DNA from: Pirellulales bacterium
GTDB taxonomy: Bacteria > Planctomycetota > Planctomycetia > Pirellulales > Thermoguttaceae
Direction of reading: 5' to 3'
Assembly: GCA_030605745.1 (NCBI GenBank)
Contig: JAUWHT010000190.1
Span: forward strand, 1 to 7,799
DNA length: 7,799 nt
Shown: one piece after another, positions 1-7,422 of the stretch
Numbering within the stretch: the stretch's first letter is position 1
Layout of the letters: each line of letters starts with the position of its first letter
The notes under the pieces: generated by a model
What the model was told of the DNA's origin: nothing
The model's database searches: none
What the model saw: only the letters and a program-made list of their open reading frames with translations
Translations under genes and position numbers: made by a program

Positions 1-2
1 CA

Positions 3-146
3 TTACTGATTTTAGGGCCGATGGAAGCCACCATCAACCCCAACCCAGATTATTACTGCGTCTCAGATGGAACCTACTGCGCTGCTTGGATGGCCTTAAA
101 TCGCCCTATGCCCAACGGGGAGGTCCGGGTAGAATCGGGACCTTGA
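3..146 (+). CDS. possible 3' end of an unidentified upstream gene (partial)
   Basis: An open frame enters from the left edge and stops at TGA 144-146, giving about 47 residues that include DYYCVSDGTYCAAWMALN. I do not recognise it. A second frame starting at base 2 is also open, to TGA 185-187, so the choice rests only on a slightly more protein-like composition with two Cys and several aromatics. No ribosome binding site, domain motif or terminator is visible. The whole 1-198 stretch may instead be non-coding leader for aroC, and I see no tRNA, repeat or clear promoter in it. Confidence 0.2.
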   Translation, partial: LLILGPMEATINPNPDYYCVSDGTYCAAWMALNRPMPNGEVRVESGP

Positions 147-198
147 TTCTGGACGCACTGTTGAAGGCCTCTATTGCCGCAAGTTGAGACTATCAAAG

Positions 199-1380
199 AT
201 GTTACGCTACTTCACCGCCGGCGAATCGCATGGTAAGGCGCTGTTGGCACTGGTCGATGGGTTCCCGGCCGGGGTGGAACTGGATACTGATCTGATCGAC
301 ACCGAGCTGCGACGACGCCAGGGTGGCTACGGCCGCGGTGGGCGACAGCAGATTGAAGCTGATCACGTCGAGCTTCTCAGCGGCGTCTGGCGCGGGACGA
401 CCCTGGGTAGCCCGATCGCGCTAATGGTGCCGAACAAGGACTACAAGCTCGAACAGTTGGACGATCTCGAGTGTCCCCGGCCGGGGCACGGCGATCTGAG
501 CGGGGTGATGAAGTACCTTGGCCCGATCCGGGCGGTTCTGGAACGGGCCAGCGCCCGGGAAACCGCCGCCCGGGTGGCCGCCGGTGCATTGGCAAAACAA
601 TTACTCAGCCCGTTTGGCATTACGGCGTTCGGATACGTCGTCGAGGTGGGGCCGATCAAGATCGAACCGGTGCCCGGTACGCTTCAGCAGCAACGCGAGT
701 TCCGCGATAAGAGCGAACTCTATACGCTCAACCCTGACCAGGACCATGAAATCAAGAGCCTGATCGACGAGATGCAAAAGACCGGCGACACGCTGGGCGG
801 CATCATTGAGGTACGCGTGGAAGGTGTGCCGTTCGGGCTCGGTTCGCACACTCAGTGGGATAAGAGGCTCGACGGCCGGCTGGCACAGGCGGTGATGGCC
901 GTACAGGCGATCAAGGGAGTCGAGATCGGCATGGGGTTCGAGGCGGCCCGGCGGCCCGGCTCCGAGGTCCACGACCCGATCCGTTACGAGCCCGACCAGG
1001 CGGAGACACCCACACTCGGTTTCACTCGGCCGACGAACAATGCGGGCGGGCTAGAGGCCGGTATGACCAACTCGCAGCCGATCGTGATCCGCGCGGCCAT
1101 GAAACCGATCAGCACCTTGGCCCAGCCGCTCGAATCGGTCAACCTGCAAACCAAGCGGTCCGAGTCGGCCTCCTACGAGCGTAGCGACGTCTGCGCCGTG
1201 GCCGCGGCAAGCTGCATTGTCGAGAACGTGGTGGCTTTCGAGATCGCCCGGGCGATGGTCGACAAGTTCGGCGGCGACAGCCTGGAAGAAATGCAGGCCC
1301 GCTGGAAACTGTTCCATCAAATGGCGAGGGGAAAACAACAAAACACCACGGAGACACGGAGGACACGGAGGAAGAAGTAG
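199..1380 (+). CDS. aroC: chorismate synthase
   Basis: Cytoplasmic enzyme of the last shikimate step: 5-enolpyruvylshikimate-3-phosphate to chorismate, using reduced FMN without net redox change. The 393 residues carry the family signatures in order: GESHG with its invariant His (residues 8-12), the Gly/Arg-rich GRGGRQQIEADHVELLSG (45-62), RPGHGD (94-99; the family usually has RPGHAD), ERASARETAARVAAG (115-129) and ERSDVCAVAAAS (327-338). ATG 199 is chosen because the mature family start MLRYFTAGESHG begins there; the frame also opens at TTG 184, which would add five non-conserved residues. No good Shine-Dalgarno is seen upstream. It is slightly long for the family. The last 12 residues (382-393, NTTETRRTRRKK) and the stop are encoded by a CACGGAG repeat arm, so the native C-terminus was replaced or extended by the element. 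The conserved core is intact, so activity is expected. Confidence 0.97.
   Translation: MLRYFTAGESHGKALLALVDGFPAGVELDTDLIDTELRRRQGGYGRGGRQQIEADHVELLSGVWRGTTLGSPIALMVPNKDYKLEQLDDLECPRPGHGDLSGVMKYLGPIRAVLERASARETAARVAAGALAKQLLSPFGITAFGYVVEVGPIKIEPVPGTLQQQREFRDKSELYTLNPDQDHEIKSLIDEMQKTGDTLGGIIEVRVEGVPFGLGSHTQWDKRLDGRLAQAVMAVQAIKGVEIGMGFEAARRPGSEVHDPIRYEPDQAETPTLGFTRPTNNAGGLEAGMTNSQPIVIRAAMKPISTLAQPLESVNLQTKRSESASYERSDVCAVAAASCIVENVVAFEIARAMVDKFGGDSLEEMQARWKLFHQMARGKQQNTTETRRTRRKK
1344..1370 (+). repeat. left arm, CACGGAG triple repeat
   Basis: Three copies of CACGGAG lie at 1347-1353, 1355-1361 and 1364-1370, preceded by CAC. The arm is in frame with aroC and encodes residues ending in TETRRTRR. 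It matches the arm at 2991-3017 in the same orientation with two differences, and the reverse complement of 1598-1624 with one. Confidence 0.95.
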
Positions 1381-1386
1381 GTAATC

Positions 1387-1589
1387 ATGGGAAAACTGAA
1401 GCATGAGGAACTATGGATATCGTTGTTGAAGATACTGTCGTTCTTGAGTTGAAGGCGGTTGAAGAAATCCTACCAATCCACGAAGCTCAACTCATAACCT
1501 ACCTGAAGTTGATCAGTAAGAGAGTTGGTTTGTTAATCAACTTCAACGTTCCCGTCTTGAAAGATGGTATCTTCCGAAGAGTCAATTAG
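1387..1589 (+). pseudogene. GxxExxY-family protein (PD-(D/E)XK nuclease-like fold), internally deleted and frameshifted
   Basis: ATG 1387 opens MGKLKHEEL, the typical N-terminus of GxxExxY proteins, then runs out of frame and stops after 21 codons. The family C-terminal half reappears in another frame from 1413 to TAG 1587-1589 (58 residues), with LELKAV, PIHEAQLITYL and KRVGLLINFNVP, all family hallmarks. Full-length members are about 120-130 residues, so roughly 50-60 codons around base 1411 are missing, including the Gly-x-x-Glu-x-x-Tyr helix that names the family. Asp 2 and the Glu 12-Leu-Lys 14 motif, counted from base 1413, match the catalytic Asp...ExK pattern and remain. The 58-residue part could still be translated from ATG 1413, but it lacks the N-terminal half of the fold. 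The family's biological role is unknown. The DNA is AT-richer than its neighbours, consistent with foreign origin. Confidence 0.85.
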
Positions 1590-1597
1590 TCCTTATT

Positions 1598-1624
1598 CTC
1601 CGTGTCCTCCGTGCCTCCGTGGTG
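1598..1624 (-). repeat. right arm, inverted CACGGAG triple repeat
   Basis: The reverse complement carries three CACGGAG copies and differs from the left arm at one base (G for A at arm position 11). It starts 8 bases after the GxxExxY stop codon and closes the cassette. Confidence 0.95.
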
Positions 1625-1638
1625 CCATTTTCTTTTCC

Positions 1639-1644
1639 AGGTGA
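1639..1644 (+). promoter_or_regulatory. ribosome binding site of the AsmA-like gene
   Basis: AGGTGA lies 6 bases before ATG 1651 and just outside the repeat arm that ends at 1624. It supports the 1651 start and shows that the element stopped short of the gene's translation signal. Confidence 0.6.
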
Positions 1645-1650
1645 ACAAGG

Positions 1651-2979
1651 ATGTTGCAACTGCACGACAAGACACGGCGACGGATTTGTGTTGCCGGTTT
1701 CGTCCTGCTGTGCGTTGTGCCGACGGTGCTGGTGGCGGTCTGGTGCATCGCGCGGAACATGCCCGGACACGTTCCGGCGGAAGCCCGCAGGCTGAGCAGG
1801 GAACTCGGGCTGGACGTTTCGCTGGACGGCTTGCGGCACCTGCGGCCGGGTGTCGTGCTGTATGAAGGGCTCGAGCTGGCCGATCCGGAGACTGACGCGA
1901 CGGTCCTGCGCTGCCGGCTGCTGGAAGCTACACGAAAGCATACCACGGATCAGCAGGGCAAGCGCAAGTCGTTGCTAGTGCTGGTTGCCTGGCAACCGGA
2001 ACTCCAGGCCGCCGGCTTCGACCGGCTCGGGCAACTGCTCGGTCGCACGTTGCAGCGCCAGACCGGCCGGCCGGACGTGGACGTGCAGTTGACCGCCGGT
2101 GAAGTGACCTTGCGGGCCGGCGAGAACTCGCAGACGCTGACTGAGCTTCAGGGCAGCATAGAGACGCTGCCGGCCGGGACCCAAGCGCAGCTCAGCTTTC
2201 GTCTGGCTGGGACCGATATGCCCGAGCCGATGCGAATCCGCATCGCTCGAAACCGTCAAACCACGCCGCCGGCTACCGGCTTCGAGCTGGACACCGGCGG
2301 CACTGCGATTCCTTGCAGCCTGTTGGCCATGGGCCTCAAGGCCCTGCGTCCGTTGGGCCCGCGGAGCCGATTGCGCGGCTACATCTGGGCCAACCAGACG
2401 CCCGACGGCTGGGACGCGGAAGTGACCGGGGAGTTGTTCGACGTGGACCTGGGCCGCCTGGTGACCGAGTGGTTCCCACACAAGCTCAGCGGCACCGGTC
2501 AAGTTATGATCCAGTCGGCCCGGTTTCGCGCCGGACGCCTGGTGATGGCCTCCGGCATCCTGACGGCCGGGCCCGGTGTGATCAGTCGCTCGTTGATCAA
2601 TGCGGCGGTCGGGCAGTTGAAGCTCGTTCCAGGCATGGAGCCGCCGATGCCGGGCGGGTTGGTGCCATACGAACAACTGGCACTGGTCTTCATTCTGGAC
2701 GCGCAGGGTCTGACACTCTACGGCCGCTGCACGGCGACCGCTCCGGGCACGATCCTGGCAGACCGCAACGGCCGGCTGTTGGGCGAGCCGGCCTCACAAC
2801 CCCAACCGGTGGTCGCCCTGCTGCAAACGCTGGTGCCGCGGAGCGAGGTCCAGGTACCAGCCACTCGCCAGACCGACTGGCTGATGCGTCACCTGCCAGT
2901 TCCACAAGTCGTCCGCCGTGAAGCCGCCGAAGCCACGTTACCCCACGCACGAGTCCGCCTGGGCCGGACCAAGCGGTAG
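1651..2979 (+). CDS. membrane-anchored protein of unknown function, AsmA-like in appearance
   Basis: 442 residues. A basic N-terminus (KTRRR, 7-11) precedes one hydrophobic segment at about 12-34 (CVAGFVLLCVVPTVLVAVWC), which fits a signal anchor with the remaining ~400 residues outside the cytoplasm. No catalytic motif is evident. The soluble part opens with ELGLDVSLDGLRHLRPGVV and YEGLELADPETD (51-82), then alternating beta-type stretches. LSGTGQVMIQSARFRAGRL (279-297) resembles the 'lower inner-membrane anchor plus long beta repeat' design of AsmA/TamB-type proteins, which act in envelope lipid or protein transport. That assignment rests on general pattern only. A Gly/Pro-rich stretch (326-338) and a basic tail follow. 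The gene is bracketed by two CACGGAG elements, 26 bases upstream and 11 bases downstream, and converges on ccsA. Reading-frame quality and the ribosome binding site make the gene itself secure. Confidence 0.85.
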   Translation: MLQLHDKTRRRICVAGFVLLCVVPTVLVAVWCIARNMPGHVPAEARRLSRELGLDVSLDGLRHLRPGVVLYEGLELADPETDATVLRCRLLEATRKHTTDQQGKRKSLLVLVAWQPELQAAGFDRLGQLLGRTLQRQTGRPDVDVQLTAGEVTLRAGENSQTLTELQGSIETLPAGTQAQLSFRLAGTDMPEPMRIRIARNRQTTPPATGFELDTGGTAIPCSLLAMGLKALRPLGPRSRLRGYIWANQTPDGWDAEVTGELFDVDLGRLVTEWFPHKLSGTGQVMIQSARFRAGRLVMASGILTAGPGVISRSLINAAVGQLKLVPGMEPPMPGGLVPYEQLALVFILDAQGLTLYGRCTATAPGTILADRNGRLLGEPASQPQPVVALLQTLVPRSEVQVPATRQTDWLMRHLPVPQVVRREAAEATLPHARVRLGRTKR

Positions 2980-2990
2980 TTCACTATGTT

Positions 2991-3017
2991 CACCACGGAG
3001 GCACGGAGAACACGGAG
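2991..3017 (+). repeat. left arm of second element
   Basis: Three CACGGAG copies (2994-3000, 3002-3008, 3011-3017), 11 bases after the stop codon of the AsmA-like gene. It differs from the 1344 arm at arm positions 11 and 19. Confidence 0.93.
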
Positions 3018-3107
3018 TTTAAGTCTAGATTCTCATACAAGTTGTTTTGTAGTGGGTTGTAGTATCAAACAACTCATTGAAAGCAAAACCTTATCTTTCT
3101 CGTACTT

Positions 3108-3134
3108 CTCCGTGTCCTCCGTGACTCCGTGGTG
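3108..3134 (-). repeat. right arm of second element
   Basis: Inverted copy with three CTCCGTG units. It ends 17 bases beyond the ccsA stop codon. It differs from the 2991 arm at the same two positions, 11 and 19, that vary among all four arms of the window. Confidence 0.93.
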
Positions 3135-3151
3135 TATTCATTGAGGTTGAG

Positions 3152-5401
3152 TTAGCGTTGTAGTATTAGGCGGCCGCGGATTTCGATGTTGTAGCGCACG
3201 GCGGCGGCAGCCACGAAGAGCCAGTTTAGGATGGTGACCACGCCCACTTGCAACTGGCCGCCGGTGCCTTCGCCGTAGGAGTGCAATCCGCCGGGCAGGA
3301 CGTAATTGACCCCGTACCAGGCCATCACAATGGCGGTGGCCCCCAATACCGAGCCGACCGCCAGGCCGAAGTGGCCGAACCAACCGGCGTAGCGGCCGTG
3401 GAGAATGGCCGCGTAGACCAGCAGCGAGACCAGTGCCCAGACCTCCTTGGGGTCCCAGCCCCAGAAGCGTCCCCAGGAGACGTCGGCCCACAATCCGCCG
3501 AGGATCGTGCCGGCGGCCAACAGCAGCACGGCCACCTGGATGGCCTTGTAGATGAACCCGGCCAGGGTTGCACACGCCTCGGGTTCGCGGCTGATCGTCG
3601 CCGGGCCATCGCCGACCGGCTGGCGGTAGCGGCCGAACAGGTAATAGGCCAGCGAGAGGTTCCCCAAGCCCCAGGCCAACCCTGCGGCGCCGTAGCTGGC
3701 AGTGATCGACAGCACGTGGATCAATAGCCAGAAGTTATTGCGCAGGACCGGCATCATCACGCCGATGTCCTTGTCGAACACCGGTGCGTTGTAGGCCAGG
3801 ATCGAAGCCAGCAAGGCCACCGCTGCCCCCGCGACGGTGAGCGGCTTTCTGGCCAGTACCTGCTTGAGCGGTTCGGCGACGCCCTGCTTCAGAAGGACGT
3901 ACGGGATCATCCCGATACCCAATAGCAGCGTGAGGATGATTCGGGGTACGTAGCATACTGCCGCGGCCAGCACACACAGCCCCACGCCCCAGGTCAACAG
4001 GGCGTTGGCCGTGGGGATCGAGGAGCCGACGCCGGTTTTTGGCACCAGGCTGATGACCGACGTCTCCCCGCCCGATCCGTACTCGGCGATGGTCAGCATG
4101 TAGAACACACCGGCCATCAGCGCCAACCGAGGCAAGAGCATCCCGGCGAAAACCCGTGTGTCACTGCTTCGACGGAAGGCCGCCAGGCGCCACGAAGCCG
4201 TCAATCCGGGCCACGTCAGCGGCAGCATTGCGAACCACAACCCTAGCACGGCCACAACCAATGCCGCGAACACCACCGTCTCGAACATGTTGGTCACCGG
4301 GGCCCAGCCGGTGATGTACACCCGAAGGCAAAATCCGTAGACAATGAAAACCTGTGCGGCCGCCAGCACCAAGACTCCTAGCCAGAACATCGGCCGGCGG
4401 ATCACGCCGAACGATAACGCAAAACACACTACCGCCCCCAGGCTGACAACCCACGACCAGAAGAACGGATTCGATTGGTTGTATTGCACCTCGATATCGG
4501 TATAGCCGGGGGCCGGATACGCAGTCAGGGCGAATAACTCCTCGTCCTTCTCGCGGATGGGAAGCCGACGGCGCAACGGCTCGATCTTCTCGCCGAGTGA
4601 ACGTATCGCCGTGGCAAACCGATCCATTGCGGCGGTGAACCGCTGTTTTCGCGTTGGGTTGTCGCGATCAACGTAGGCGGCCTTCGCCTCGTCAAAGGCC
4701 TTGCGGACCGCCTGGACTTCCGGCTGTGGATACCCATGCAACACGTCTCCGGACCCGAAGATCAGTGTCTTCAGGCTCAGCCAAGGTTGGGCGTCGTCGC
4801 TGGTATCGCGACCGGCCTCCAGTGCGGCCGGGCTGAGCGCCGGGACCAGCCGCAGTGTCAACAACCGGTACAGCCGGTGCGAGCTGGCCAGTTCTAAGAC
4901 CCTCTTGTCCACGCCCGACGGGCGGAACCGCTTGCCGTCGGCCTGGGCCTTGCGCTGCCGGCCGAGCAGTTCGCCCAAGCGGAGGCGGAACTTCCGTGCG
5001 CTCTCAAGCTGCCGGGGCGAAACGTACTTTAGCCGCCGCCCGTCCTTCGCGTCGGCAATGGGCAGCCCGAGCAACTCCGTGCGCAACTGTTCGTGCTCGG
5101 CATGCAGAAATGGTACCCGTTCCCATTTCTCCGCTTCCACCAGCCAACTGAACAGCAATTCGGCAGCAGTGAACTTGCGCGGTTTTTCATTGGGGGAAAG
5201 CCTCAGATTCACGCTCGTCCGACCGCAGATCTTCTCGACCACCGCCCGGGCGAACGTGTCCAGCGGCATCAGCCGGCCGCGATCGAACACCGGCAAGTGC
5301 CGCCAGGTGCTCCAATCCGGTTCGGCCGTATCATCCGCACGGACGAAGCTCGCGGCCGGAAGCAGGAGAACGGCAAGTATGAATATGATACGTCGGAACA
5401 T
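3152..5401 (-). CDS. ccsA: cytochrome c biogenesis protein CcsA (System II heme handling/synthetase subunit)
   Basis: 749 residues; the polytopic membrane subunit that presents heme at the outer face and, with ResB, joins it to CXXCH apocytochromes. A signal-like N-terminus (MFRRIIFILAVLLLPAASF, cleavage plausible after RA, 21-22) precedes an extracytoplasmic domain of about 285 residues. That domain holds RGRLMPLDTFAR (41-52), a pattern I associate with long CcsA proteins of Planctomycetes and Bacteroidetes. The membrane domain starts near 313. Landmarks are ITGWAPVTNMFET (363-375), His 562 (LLIHVLSITASY), the tryptophan-rich WWD motif WGRFWGWDPKE (643-653), and His 707 (GGLHSYGEG). His 562 and His 707 flank the WWD motif as the two external heme-ligand histidines do in this family. 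It starts 5 bases after the resB stop with no clear Shine-Dalgarno, suggesting translational coupling. Classical CcsA is about 300-400 residues, so the N-terminal domain is the unusual part. Confidence 0.95.
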   Translation of the reverse strand: MFRRIIFILAVLLLPAASFVRADDTAEPDWSTWRHLPVFDRGRLMPLDTFARAVVEKICGRTSVNLRLSPNEKPRKFTAAELLFSWLVEAEKWERVPFLHAEHEQLRTELLGLPIADAKDGRRLKYVSPRQLESARKFRLRLGELLGRQRKAQADGKRFRPSGVDKRVLELASSHRLYRLLTLRLVPALSPAALEAGRDTSDDAQPWLSLKTLIFGSGDVLHGYPQPEVQAVRKAFDEAKAAYVDRDNPTRKQRFTAAMDRFATAIRSLGEKIEPLRRRLPIREKDEELFALTAYPAPGYTDIEVQYNQSNPFFWSWVVSLGAVVCFALSFGVIRRPMFWLGVLVLAAAQVFIVYGFCLRVYITGWAPVTNMFETVVFAALVVAVLGLWFAMLPLTWPGLTASWRLAAFRRSSDTRVFAGMLLPRLALMAGVFYMLTIAEYGSGGETSVISLVPKTGVGSSIPTANALLTWGVGLCVLAAAVCYVPRIILTLLLGIGMIPYVLLKQGVAEPLKQVLARKPLTVAGAAVALLASILAYNAPVFDKDIGVMMPVLRNNFWLLIHVLSITASYGAAGLAWGLGNLSLAYYLFGRYRQPVGDGPATISREPEACATLAGFIYKAIQVAVLLLAAGTILGGLWADVSWGRFWGWDPKEVWALVSLLVYAAILHGRYAGWFGHFGLAVGSVLGATAIVMAWYGVNYVLPGGLHSYGEGTGGQLQVGVVTILNWLFVAAAAVRYNIEIRGRLILQR

Positions 5402-5406
5402 ATTGT

Positions 5407-7422
5407 TTAGTGGACGCGGCGGCTAAACGGTTCACGCCTCATGTAGAACATGACCACTATGCCGGCTACGATCAGCAGGCTCCCGGCGTACTTCAGGCCG
5501 CGACCCGGATCGTAGTTGACCGTGAATCGGGAAAGGAACAACCGGTCTCGCATGTCATCCTCGTCGACCATCTCGTGAAAGACGGGATCGCCCGGCTTCC
5601 ACGGCCCTGCAAAACTCGACTGGAACAACCGGTACGAACACCCGGTGCTCGGATCGGAGAAATCGACCGGCGCGTTCAGCGCGATCAGCACGTCGGTCTG
5701 CAACCGCTTGTTCTTGTCGTGGCGGTCTATCAGGTCTACCAAGCTCGAATAGTGCGACGCCTGGCTGGTGCCGGGATCCAGCTTGCGATTGAACTTTTGC
5801 AGGTAGACCCGGAAGCCGAGGTCGATCTTGTCCAGTGGCATAGTTACGGCTACGCGGCGATTCTTGCCCCGGACCACTTTCCACTGATCAGTCGGCGGTA
5901 TGCCCTGCGAACCGGCGGGCAGACCTTCCAGCCAGAACTCCTTGCTGTTGCCGTCGACCGTCAGCCGCAGCTTGGCCTGCCGCCGTTTCATCGGGGCGTC
6001 CTCGTCCTTGCGGTACGCCGCCGGCAAGAGCCTGGTGCCCGGCTTGTCCATCGGGATGAAATCCTCCACGTAAAGCGCCGTCGCGGCAGGGGTGCCCTCA
6101 AACGCGATGACTTCTGTACCGTCGGCGGGCAAGGAGGCGACGGTACACGCTGCCGGCGAATGCCAGGTGCGATAGTAGAGCCGTCGGTCTGTTCCTTGCA
6201 AGATGTCGATCCGTGGCCGGACCGCCTCACGCAGCATCTTGGCGCCCGGCGAATCCGAATCGTCGTCGCCGAGCTTGCTCGCGGCATCGTACCAAAAACT
6301 GCCGAATACGCCGTCCAGGTAATCCTGCCGGTTGAACTCGGGCAGATCGGCAAACAGGACCATCGGCTGCGGCGGATTGCCCGGAGGATGAATCCGCAAT
6401 TTGACACCAAGAAACCTGGGCTCGAAGCCGTCGAACTCGACCTCCAGACCGGTATCGCACAGCGGCTGTCGCGCGCCTTGCTTCAGTTCATCAACTGCCA
6501 GCTCGAACCTCTTGCCGGCGGCGTGTAGGACAATGCGGCCTTTTTTGCCCAACGGGCCGGCCGGCCGCGAGTCGCAGAAGGCCGCAGTCTCCGCCCGGCT
6601 GCCGGTCATCCAGAAGACGATCCGCGGGCCGTGCGGCAGACTGCGGCGGGTGCCTATGCCAAAGCGGCGGCCGGCAGCGTGTGGGTCGGTTGACGATTCA
6701 ACGTTCAACGCTACGGCTGTCCACCGATCGTCGGGAAGACCCCGACCGCGGGACGAACCCGGATTCGCGGCGACCTGCAACTCGATTCGTGGTGCGGGAA
6801 CCTTCTTCGAGTCGGCGTAATAGTCGAGCACCTCGAGCTTGATCCCGCCGTGGTTATACACCACGCCCCGGTCGCGCCGAGACAATCGCCAAGGGAACCA
6901 ACACAACTTGCGGTAGTCGTCCCAGTTGAATGGCCCGGAGACGAACGGGACGGTGATCGTTTCGGCGTGCGAGCGCTCCGCCGGGAGAACAGCAAGTTGG
7001 AAGTGCTGCGACGTTTTGTAGGCCCGCCAGGCGGCGTGTCCCTCGAAGACCGGCAGCGTGGCGTCGGTCCCACCGCGCCGGCTCACCAGGCAGCCCAGCA
7101 GCAGCACCAGCAGGCCGGCGTGCGTGACCAGGAAGCCGGTCTGCTGCCGTTTTTTCCAAGGAAAGCGCACCAGCGCGGCACAGAGGATGTTCAGCGCCAG
7201 CAAGGCGCCCAGTGCGGCAAACCACCAGGTTCCGTATATCCCGAACCGCGCCGCCGCGGCCCCGTAGCGGCTCTCGACAAACGTGGCCCACCCCAGCACA
7301 ACCACCAGGACCCCGATCAGCACCACCGCCAACTGCAACGATGCACACGCACGGCACAGCCCCAGCGCCATTCGCACCGGCAAGCCTCGTTCGGAGGAAC
7401 GCGGGCGTAATTGCAATCTCAT
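5407..7422 (-). CDS. resB: cytochrome c biogenesis protein ResB (Ccs1/CcsB)
   Basis: 671 residues, partner of CcsA in System II cytochrome c maturation. Three N-terminal membrane segments (about 28-46, 64-85, 97-113) are followed by a ~520-residue external domain and one C-terminal segment (about 642-660), the standard ResB topology. Family marks include the opening hydrophobic helix with GWATFVESRYG (44-54), KKRQQTGFLVTHAGLLVLLLG with His 101 in the third segment, NAPVDF and YRLFQSSF (583-604), and NYDPGRGLKYAGSLL (636-650). The conserved His in segment 3 is expected to help hold heme. The start at 7422 overlaps the stop of the upstream HEPN remnant as ATGA. Met 18 (base 7371) is an equally reasonable start because residues 1-17 are basic, unconserved and lack a clear Shine-Dalgarno. 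It heads the resB-ccsA operon; no promoter was recognised upstream. Confidence 0.93.
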   Translation of the reverse strand: MRLQLRPRSSERGLPVRMALGLCRACASLQLAVVLIGVLVVVLGWATFVESRYGAAAARFGIYGTWWFAALGALLALNILCAALVRFPWKKRQQTGFLVTHAGLLVLLLGCLVSRRGGTDATLPVFEGHAAWRAYKTSQHFQLAVLPAERSHAETITVPFVSGPFNWDDYRKLCWFPWRLSRRDRGVVYNHGGIKLEVLDYYADSKKVPAPRIELQVAANPGSSRGRGLPDDRWTAVALNVESSTDPHAAGRRFGIGTRRSLPHGPRIVFWMTGSRAETAAFCDSRPAGPLGKKGRIVLHAAGKRFELAVDELKQGARQPLCDTGLEVEFDGFEPRFLGVKLRIHPPGNPPQPMVLFADLPEFNRQDYLDGVFGSFWYDAASKLGDDDSDSPGAKMLREAVRPRIDILQGTDRRLYYRTWHSPAACTVASLPADGTEVIAFEGTPAATALYVEDFIPMDKPGTRLLPAAYRKDEDAPMKRRQAKLRLTVDGNSKEFWLEGLPAGSQGIPPTDQWKVVRGKNRRVAVTMPLDKIDLGFRVYLQKFNRKLDPGTSQASHYSSLVDLIDRHDKNKRLQTDVLIALNAPVDFSDPSTGCSYRLFQSSFAGPWKPGDPVFHEMVDEDDMRDRLFLSRFTVNYDPGRGLKYAGSLLIVAGIVVMFYMRREPFSRRVH

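Larger units (their letters stand above)
1344..1624. mobile_element. inverted-repeat-bounded GxxExxY cassette (281 bp)
   Basis: Two 27-base arms (1344-1370 and 1598-1624) are reverse complements with a single mismatch. They enclose an AT-richer segment holding a decayed GxxExxY gene. Similar CACGGAG-rich arms next to GxxExxY genes are, to my knowledge, frequent in planctomycete genomes, which supports treating arms plus gene as one unit. Whether the unit moves is inferred, not shown; no target duplication was identified. The left arm lies inside the 3' end of aroC and the right arm ends 26 bases before the next start codon, leaving that gene's ribosome binding site intact. As RNA the arms could form a very stable stem closing a loop of about 230 nt. 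Confidence 0.75.
2991..3134. mobile_element. gene-less inverted-repeat element of the same family (144 bp), possible bidirectional terminator
   Basis: Arms at 2991-3017 (+) and 3108-3134 (-) are reverse complements with two mismatches and match the arms of the 1344-1624 cassette. The 90-base interior is AT-rich, and no GxxExxY residues could be read in it on either strand, so this looks like a deletion derivative, in the manner of a MITE. It contains its own small stem, AGTTGTTT (3040-3047) with AAACAACT (3067-3074). It fills the gap between the convergent AsmA-like gene and ccsA. A transcript from either side would form the long arm stem, so a terminator or mRNA 3'-end role is plausible. There is no classical U-tract. 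Confidence 0.75.

Noticed and set aside
184..198. TTG 184 as the aroC start
   Set aside because: It adds five residues not seen in the family and has no better ribosome binding site than ATG 199, where the conserved N-terminus begins.
1582..1946. Two minus-strand frames of about 118 codons starting in the AsmA-like gene and running into the repeat arm
   Set aside because: They end in repeat-derived residues, have no family features, and run opposite to a gene with a good ribosome binding site.
2313..2921. A 202-codon frame overlapping the AsmA-like gene on the same strand
   Set aside because: It is rich in Arg, Gly and Pro, has no ribosome binding site, and is a shifted reading of the 1651-2979 gene.
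1344..3134. CRISPR array, suggested by four similar 27-base repeats
   Set aside because: The copies alternate in orientation and are spaced by 90-1366 bases, with genes or remnants between them; they are inverted-repeat arms, not direct repeats with uniform spacers.
5410..6528. A 372-codon open frame on the plus strand opposite resB
   Set aside because: It lies wholly antisense to a confidently identified ResB gene, has no recognisable motif or start signal, and long antisense frames are common in GC-rich DNA.
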